From Saccharibacillus sp. CPCC 101409 (GTDB lineage: Bacteria > Bacillota > Bacilli > Paenibacillales > Paenibacillaceae), in the NCBI RefSeq assembly GCF_030518235.1, contig NZ_JAULSA010000005.1:124001-188000 (forward strand): DNA of 64,000 bases, in the 5' to 3' direction. Position numbers and translations under genes: made by a program. How positions within the stretch are numbered: position 1 is the stretch's first letter; every line of letters begins with the position of its first letter. Positions 62,048 to 64,000 of this stretch are shown here, piece by piece. The notes beneath the pieces were generated by a model that did no database searches, was not told the origin of the DNA, and was given only the letters and a program-made list of their open reading frames with translations.

Positions 62048-62917
62048 TTGTTCGAACGGCTCGGCGCGGAAGCCTGGCCTTCTCTTGCGAGCGAGCCGCT
62101 CGGCGGCTGGCGGCTGCGCGCGGCCGGCGGCATCAGCAAGCGCGCCAACAGCGTTTGGACGGCGGCGCCTTACCCGGACGAAGACCGGGATTGGCTGCAA
62201 TCGGCCGAAGATTTCGCCGAGCGGCACGGCATCCCGTGCTGCTTCTACGTCAGCGACACGTCGCCGGCCGGTCTCGACGAACGCCTGGAAGCGGCCGGCT
62301 ATGCGCTGAGCGATCCCTGCTTCCTGATGACGGGCGAAGCCGAAGAAGTCCGCCGGCTGGCCGAAGCGCGCCGCGCTCTGTATCCGACGCAGGCGGAACT
62401 GCTAAGCGAAGCCGTACACGGCGAGCCGCGCAGCGTTATCGGCGGCGAGCGAAGCGGCAGGCTGCCGTGCGGCGAAGAGCCGGTTGCAGCGCCGGACGGC
62501 AGCTGGCTGGCGGACTTCCTGGCGCTCGAAGGCTTTCCGCCGGAGCGCGCTCCCGGCTACGCCGCTATCTTCGGCGCGATCCGCCAGCAGAAGTCTCTCG
62601 CCCGGCTGCGGATCGGCGGGCGGACGGCCGCGCTCGGCACCGCGATGCTCGGCGAAGGCCGCGCCTGCCTGAGCAATATCGTGGTCGCGCCGGAGTTTCG
62701 GCGGATGGGGCTTGCGGCCGAACTGATCGGCCTGCTGGCGCAGCGGTCGCTGCAAAGCGGCGCGGAAGAACTGTATCTCCAGGTCGTGCAGAGCAACGCT
62801 ACCGCGATCCGATTGTACGAGTCGCTCGGCTTCGGCGTGCTGGCCCGGCATCATTACCGAACGCGGCCTACGGACGGCGACATGCCGAGAACAAGCCGGT
62901 TCAAGCCGGAAATATAA
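62048..62917 (+). CDS. GNAT family N-acetyltransferase, probably frameshifted at the 5' end
   Basis: The 289-residue frame encodes a GNAT protein: AEAWPSLASEPLGGWRLRAAGGISKRANSVW at the start and CLSNIVVAPEFRRMGLAAELIGLLAQRSLQ (acetyl-CoA loop), then LYLQVVQSNATAIRLYESLGFG at the end. In this frame the first start is a TTG at 62048 without a binding site. An ATG at 62007, 8 bases behind AAAGGAAG, opens a different frame. Removing two bases from the (GC)4 run at 62040-62047 would join them as MSHSISDPLRLAR-LFERLGAEAW. Either the gene is a frameshift mutant, is phase variable, or the sequence has an error. Confidence 0.75.
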   Translation: MFERLGAEAWPSLASEPLGGWRLRAAGGISKRANSVWTAAPYPDEDRDWLQSAEDFAERHGIPCCFYVSDTSPAGLDERLEAAGYALSDPCFLMTGEAEEVRRLAEARRALYPTQAELLSEAVHGEPRSVIGGERSGRLPCGEEPVAAPDGSWLADFLALEGFPPERAPGYAAIFGAIRQQKSLARLRIGGRTAALGTAMLGEGRACLSNIVVAPEFRRMGLAAELIGLLAQRSLQSGAEELYLQVVQSNATAIRLYESLGFGVLARHHYRTRPTDGDMPRTSRFKPEI

Positions 62918-62983
62918 ACCGGATGAGTATCTCCTGCGCACCGCTGTCTATAATCGAGTCCGAAATCAAACCCAAACTCAAGT

Positions 62984-63163
62984 TAAATGCAAAAATCCAC
63001 TTCGTTTACAGTCAAGGACGATAAATCGAAGATGAAATGCCAAAATCCACTTCATGCTCGGTTCGCAGGCTAAAAAAGCGCCGGAAACGAAAATAAAGTG
63101 GATTTGTGCATCAGATCGCCGTTTTGAGGGACCGGAAACGAGATTAAAGTGGATATTTGCAAT
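62984..63163. repeat. Four copies of a short repeat with core ATCCACTT, in opposing pairs
   Basis: Related elements with the core AATCCACTT lie at about 62988-63003 and 63038-63053 (plus) and, inverted, at about 63095-63111 and 63145-63162. The two inverted copies also share TCGTTTCCGG. They lie in the gap between the convergent GNAT and HAD genes. The opposing orientation would allow a large stem-loop. Confidence 0.75.
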
Positions 63164-63209
63164 TGATATAGCTTTGAAGAGCGCCGCGGACTGCGGCGCT
63201 TCTTTGTTC

Positions 63210-63974
63210 TTATTTCCGCTCGTCCAGCAGCAGCGGAAGCAGTTCGGTCAAACCGCCGATCTCGTAAGTCGGCGCGATGCCGCTTTCGTTCGGCAGTTTC
63301 TCCGGATTGAACCAGCAGGTATGGATGCCGTAATCGTATCCGCCGCGAATATCGGAGGACAGCGAATCGCCGACGATCAGCGCCTGCGACTTGTCCGTGC
63401 AGCCGATCCTCCGAAACGCATAATCGAAAATGCCCGCCGACGGCTTCTGGAATCCCGCGTCGTCCGATACGATAATGTGGTCGAAATGATCTTTCAGTTC
63501 CGAGCCGGAAATGCGCGAGAACTGCACGTCGCTGACGCCGTTCGTCAGGATCGACAGATCGTAATGCGGTTTCAGCGCGTCGCATACCGCCAGCGCGTCC
63601 GGCGTCAGAAACGACCCGCGCCCGAAGCGGTTCAGATACGCCGCCCCGAACGCTTCCGCGTCGCCTTCCACGCCGAACTCCGCGAACAGCCGCCGAAAGC
63701 GTTCGCCGCGAAGTTCCCGCTGCGTAACCTGTCCGCGCTCGAATTCCAGCCACAGCTCTTTGTTGATCAGCGAATAGCGGCTCAGGCAGTCGTCCAGCTT
63801 CAATTCGTAGCCGCCGTCGAGCAGAGCGCCGCCGAGCGCTTCGCGTTCGCAGCGCCGGAAGTCCAGCAGCGTATCGTCGGCGTCGAACAGGATAAAACGG
63901 TACGGCCGTTTCCCGCTCGTAGGCTTCGCGCCTTCCGCCCGCCGGACCTCGCCGGCTTCATCGATGCGGTTCAT
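63210..63974 (-). CDS. YjjG-family HAD nucleotidase
   Basis: The 254-residue protein is a HAD-superfamily phosphatase of the YjjG type, which dephosphorylates (non-canonical) pyrimidine nucleotides. Motif I: ILFDADDTLLDF; motif II: LSILTNGVSDVQ; motif III lysine: AGFQKPSAGIFDYA; motif IV: LIVGDSLSSDIRGG. A helical cap lies at about 45-125. A hydrophilic extension of about 25 residues precedes the domain. The ATG at 63974 follows GAGGAGGAG. Complete within the window; the last 26 bases hold its binding site. Confidence 0.92.
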   Translation of the reverse strand: MNRIDEAGEVRRAEGAKPTSGKRPYRFILFDADDTLLDFRRCEREALGGALLDGGYELKLDDCLSRYSLINKELWLEFERGQVTQRELRGERFRRLFAEFGVEGDAEAFGAAYLNRFGRGSFLTPDALAVCDALKPHYDLSILTNGVSDVQFSRISGSELKDHFDHIIVSDDAGFQKPSAGIFDYAFRRIGCTDKSQALIVGDSLSSDIRGGYDYGIHTCWFNPEKLPNESGIAPTYEIGGLTELLPLLLDERK

Positions 63975-64000
63975 GGCGTCTCCTCCTCTTTGCCCGCCGG

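Noticed and set aside
62007-62309. Separate 100-residue protein starting at 62007
   Set aside because: After 13 codons the frame becomes Ser/Arg/Ala-rich shadow of the GNAT gene; it is better explained by a frameshift.

Overview
The window is a high-G+C segment of a Firmicute chromosome. Its housekeeping gene order follows Bacillus: dprA-sucD-sucC, ylqH-ylqG-rnhB-rbgA, lepB, rplS-trmD-rimM-khpA-rpsP-ffh-ylxM, ftsY-smc-rnc, the fapR lipid operon, rpmF-yceD, ylbL-coaD-rsmD. The protein sequences, a FapR operator, Spo0A-box-like heptamers and strong GGAGG ribosome binding sites point to Paenibacillaceae, perhaps Paenibacillus or Saccharibacillus. The genus is inferred, not proven.

Layout. (1) 1-11.8 kb holds a partial dprA, succinyl-CoA ligase, an OhrR-type regulator, a comM-like ATPase on the plus strand, yraN, FlhB-C-like and FliK-like orphans, RNase HII, RbgA, signal peptidase I and L19. 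(2) 12-25.3 kb holds a large TPM-domain membrane protein placed between rplS and trmD, then the trmD-rimM-khpA-rpsP-ffh-ylxM set, hemolysin III, ftsY, smc and rnc. (3) 25.3-31.7 kb is a complete type II fatty-acid initiation and elongation operon (fapR-plsX-fabH-fabD-fabG-acpP-fabF) under a recognisable FapR box. (4) 31.8-36.4 kb holds rpmF, yceD, tmcAL, the PDZ-Lon protease, coaD and rsmD. (5) 36.5-48.2 kb is accessory: an SMP-30 lactonase, an SGNH hydrolase, an AraC regulator divergent from a GH42 beta-galactosidase, a Yip1 protein, an oligo-1,6-glucosidase, a small XRE/membrane pair behind twin palindromes, a secreted protein, and a Tet(M)-like GTPase followed by 31-bp and 11-bp tandem repeats. 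(6) 48.2-64 kb holds a MarR-MMPL pair, a four-gene operon with a B12-binding protein, rpiA, a subtilase, a DinB-fold protein, fumC, a GNAT gene with an apparent frameshift, and a YjjG-like HAD phosphatase.

The strongest candidate for an undescribed system is the four-gene operon at about 52.0-56.6 kb. It encodes a cobalamin-binding protein with the CarH photoreceptor signature (W189, E199-H200, lower-ligand H239) but no DNA-binding domain. Its gene overlaps one for a soluble hybrid histidine kinase with HisKA, ATPase, receiver and Hpt domains. A GNAT acetyltransferase and an amidohydrolase resembling 5'-deoxyadenosine deaminase follow. I infer a B12-based, possibly light-responsive, phosphorelay with an enzyme that could process the adenosyl leaving group.

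Other points: six exact TGTCGAA heptamers (the Spo0A box) within 416 bp around the subtilase start; cre-like sites before sucC and fumC; a GC-dinucleotide tract that breaks a GNAT reading frame; and short dispersed repeats between convergent genes near the right end. No rRNA, tRNA, insertion sequence, prophage or CRISPR array was recognised.
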